5,333 bases of DNA. Origin: Flavobacteriales bacterium (GTDB lineage: Bacteria > Bacteroidota > Bacteroidia > Flavobacteriales_D > Sanyastnellaceae). Positions 5,030 to 5,333 of this stretch are shown piece after piece. Made by a program: the position numbers and the translations under genes. Each line of letters opens with the position of its first letter. Position 1 is the stretch's first letter. Location: the NCBI GenBank assembly GCA_027488055.1, contig JAIYCK010000313.1, positions 1 to 5,333 of the forward strand, written 5' to 3'. Below the pieces are notes generated by a model, which was not told where the DNA came from, did no database searches, and saw only the letters and a program-made list of their open reading frames with translations.

Positions 5030-5060
5030 TAGTATATAAGTCAATATATATCTTTACATT

Positions 5061-5333
5061 ATGGGCAAGAAATCATTGCAACTGCAACAGCTAAACAACA
5101 AAATGGCGGGCTTTGCCACACTCAAGGAGGTGGCCTTACCACCCACTGGATGGATAAAGGCCATCCGAAACGCCATTGGTATGTCGATGCAGCAATTAGG
5201 TAACAAGCTGAATATTTCCAAGCAGGGAGTTATGGACATCGAAAGGCGAGAAAAAGACGGATCCATCACCCTCAAGTCGCTGAAAGAAATAGCAAGGGTA
5301 TTGGATATGCAATTGGTATATGGGTTTGTTCCA
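5061..5333 (+). CDS. Mobile mystery protein A, HTH regulator (cut by the right edge)
   Basis: The first 91 residues are present with no stop. They match the mobile mystery protein A family (TIGR02612): an N-terminal helix (LQLQQLNNKM, 6-15), PPTGWIKAIRNAIGMS (27-42), then an XRE-like helix-turn-helix, MQQLGNKLNISKQGVMDIERRE (43-64), and ITLKSLKEIARVLDMQLVYGFVP (69-91). Family members are about 150 residues, so roughly 60 residues lie beyond the edge. In known genomes this gene is followed by mobile mystery protein B, a Fic-domain protein, often on plasmids or other mobile DNA, so a toxin-antitoxin-like pair is suspected. The ATG is fixed by the promoter and by TTTACATT just before it, without a Shine-Dalgarno sequence. 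Autoregulation through the upstream palindromes is likely but inferred. Confidence 0.87.
   Translation, partial: MGKKSLQLQQLNNKMAGFATLKEVALPPTGWIKAIRNAIGMSMQQLGNKLNISKQGVMDIERREKDGSITLKSLKEIARVLDMQLVYGFVP

Larger units (their letters stand above)
4404..5060. other. 657-base gene-free stretch with repeats and an HTH-gene control region
   Basis: It holds the 9-bp hairpin (4462-4482), MITE-like element 2 (4499-4643), stem-loop B copy 2 (4659-4711), a third repeat arm (4718-4806), about 125 bases (4810-4934) where I see nothing, and then the palindromes and promoter in front of the mobile mystery protein A gene. The open frames on the minus strand in this stretch are repeat translations. Confidence 0.7.

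Overview
The window looks like a chromosomal segment from a member of the Bacteroidota. Three upstream regions carry the phylum's promoter pattern (TTTG about 20 bases before TAnnTTTG). Start codons lack Shine-Dalgarno sequences, and the palindromic repeats resemble those scattered through many genomes of that phylum. This placement is inference; there is no rRNA or marker gene here.

Layout. Positions 1-614 (minus strand) hold the N-terminal 204 residues of an unrecognised secreted protein that runs off the left edge. A 306-base divergent spacer follows, with a short GC-rich repeat and weak promoter candidates. Positions 921-2816 encode a complete acetyl-CoA synthetase (acs), the only housekeeping metabolic gene. 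From about 2820 to the right edge the DNA is accessory in character. It holds a 60-residue basic hypothetical protein (2958-3140), a HigA-type antitoxin fragment that lost its DNA-binding domain (3284-3469), a small GIY-YIG nuclease (4083-4403), and the first 91 residues of a mobile mystery protein A (HTH) gene cut by the right edge (5061 on).

The spaces between these accessory genes are filled by a mosaic of palindromic elements. A 19-bp motif of type TCCYGARC-n3-GTSGARGGA recurs at least eight times in both orientations. It builds two MITE-like inverted-repeat elements (3576-3813, with nested arms and a perfect 29-bp outer pair, and 4499-4643) that bracket the GIY-YIG gene. On the side facing the gene each element is followed by a strong perfect hairpin. 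On the outer side each adjoins a copy of a second stem-loop with a 31-base loop and a T-run. A 148-bp segment (3510-3657 and 4659-4806) is a direct duplication. The antitoxin fragment stops seven bases before one of these repeats, so repeat insertion or recombination probably truncated it.

How the parts work together. acs feeds central metabolism and has no evident link to the rest. The accessory part reads as a repeat-driven hotspot with a nuclease, toxin-antitoxin debris and a second HTH module. The HTH gene is preceded by an excellent promoter embedded in GTAAA/TTTAC palindromes, which suggests autoregulation. The most interesting hypothesis is that the GIY-YIG nuclease and its flanking palindromic elements form one mobile unit.
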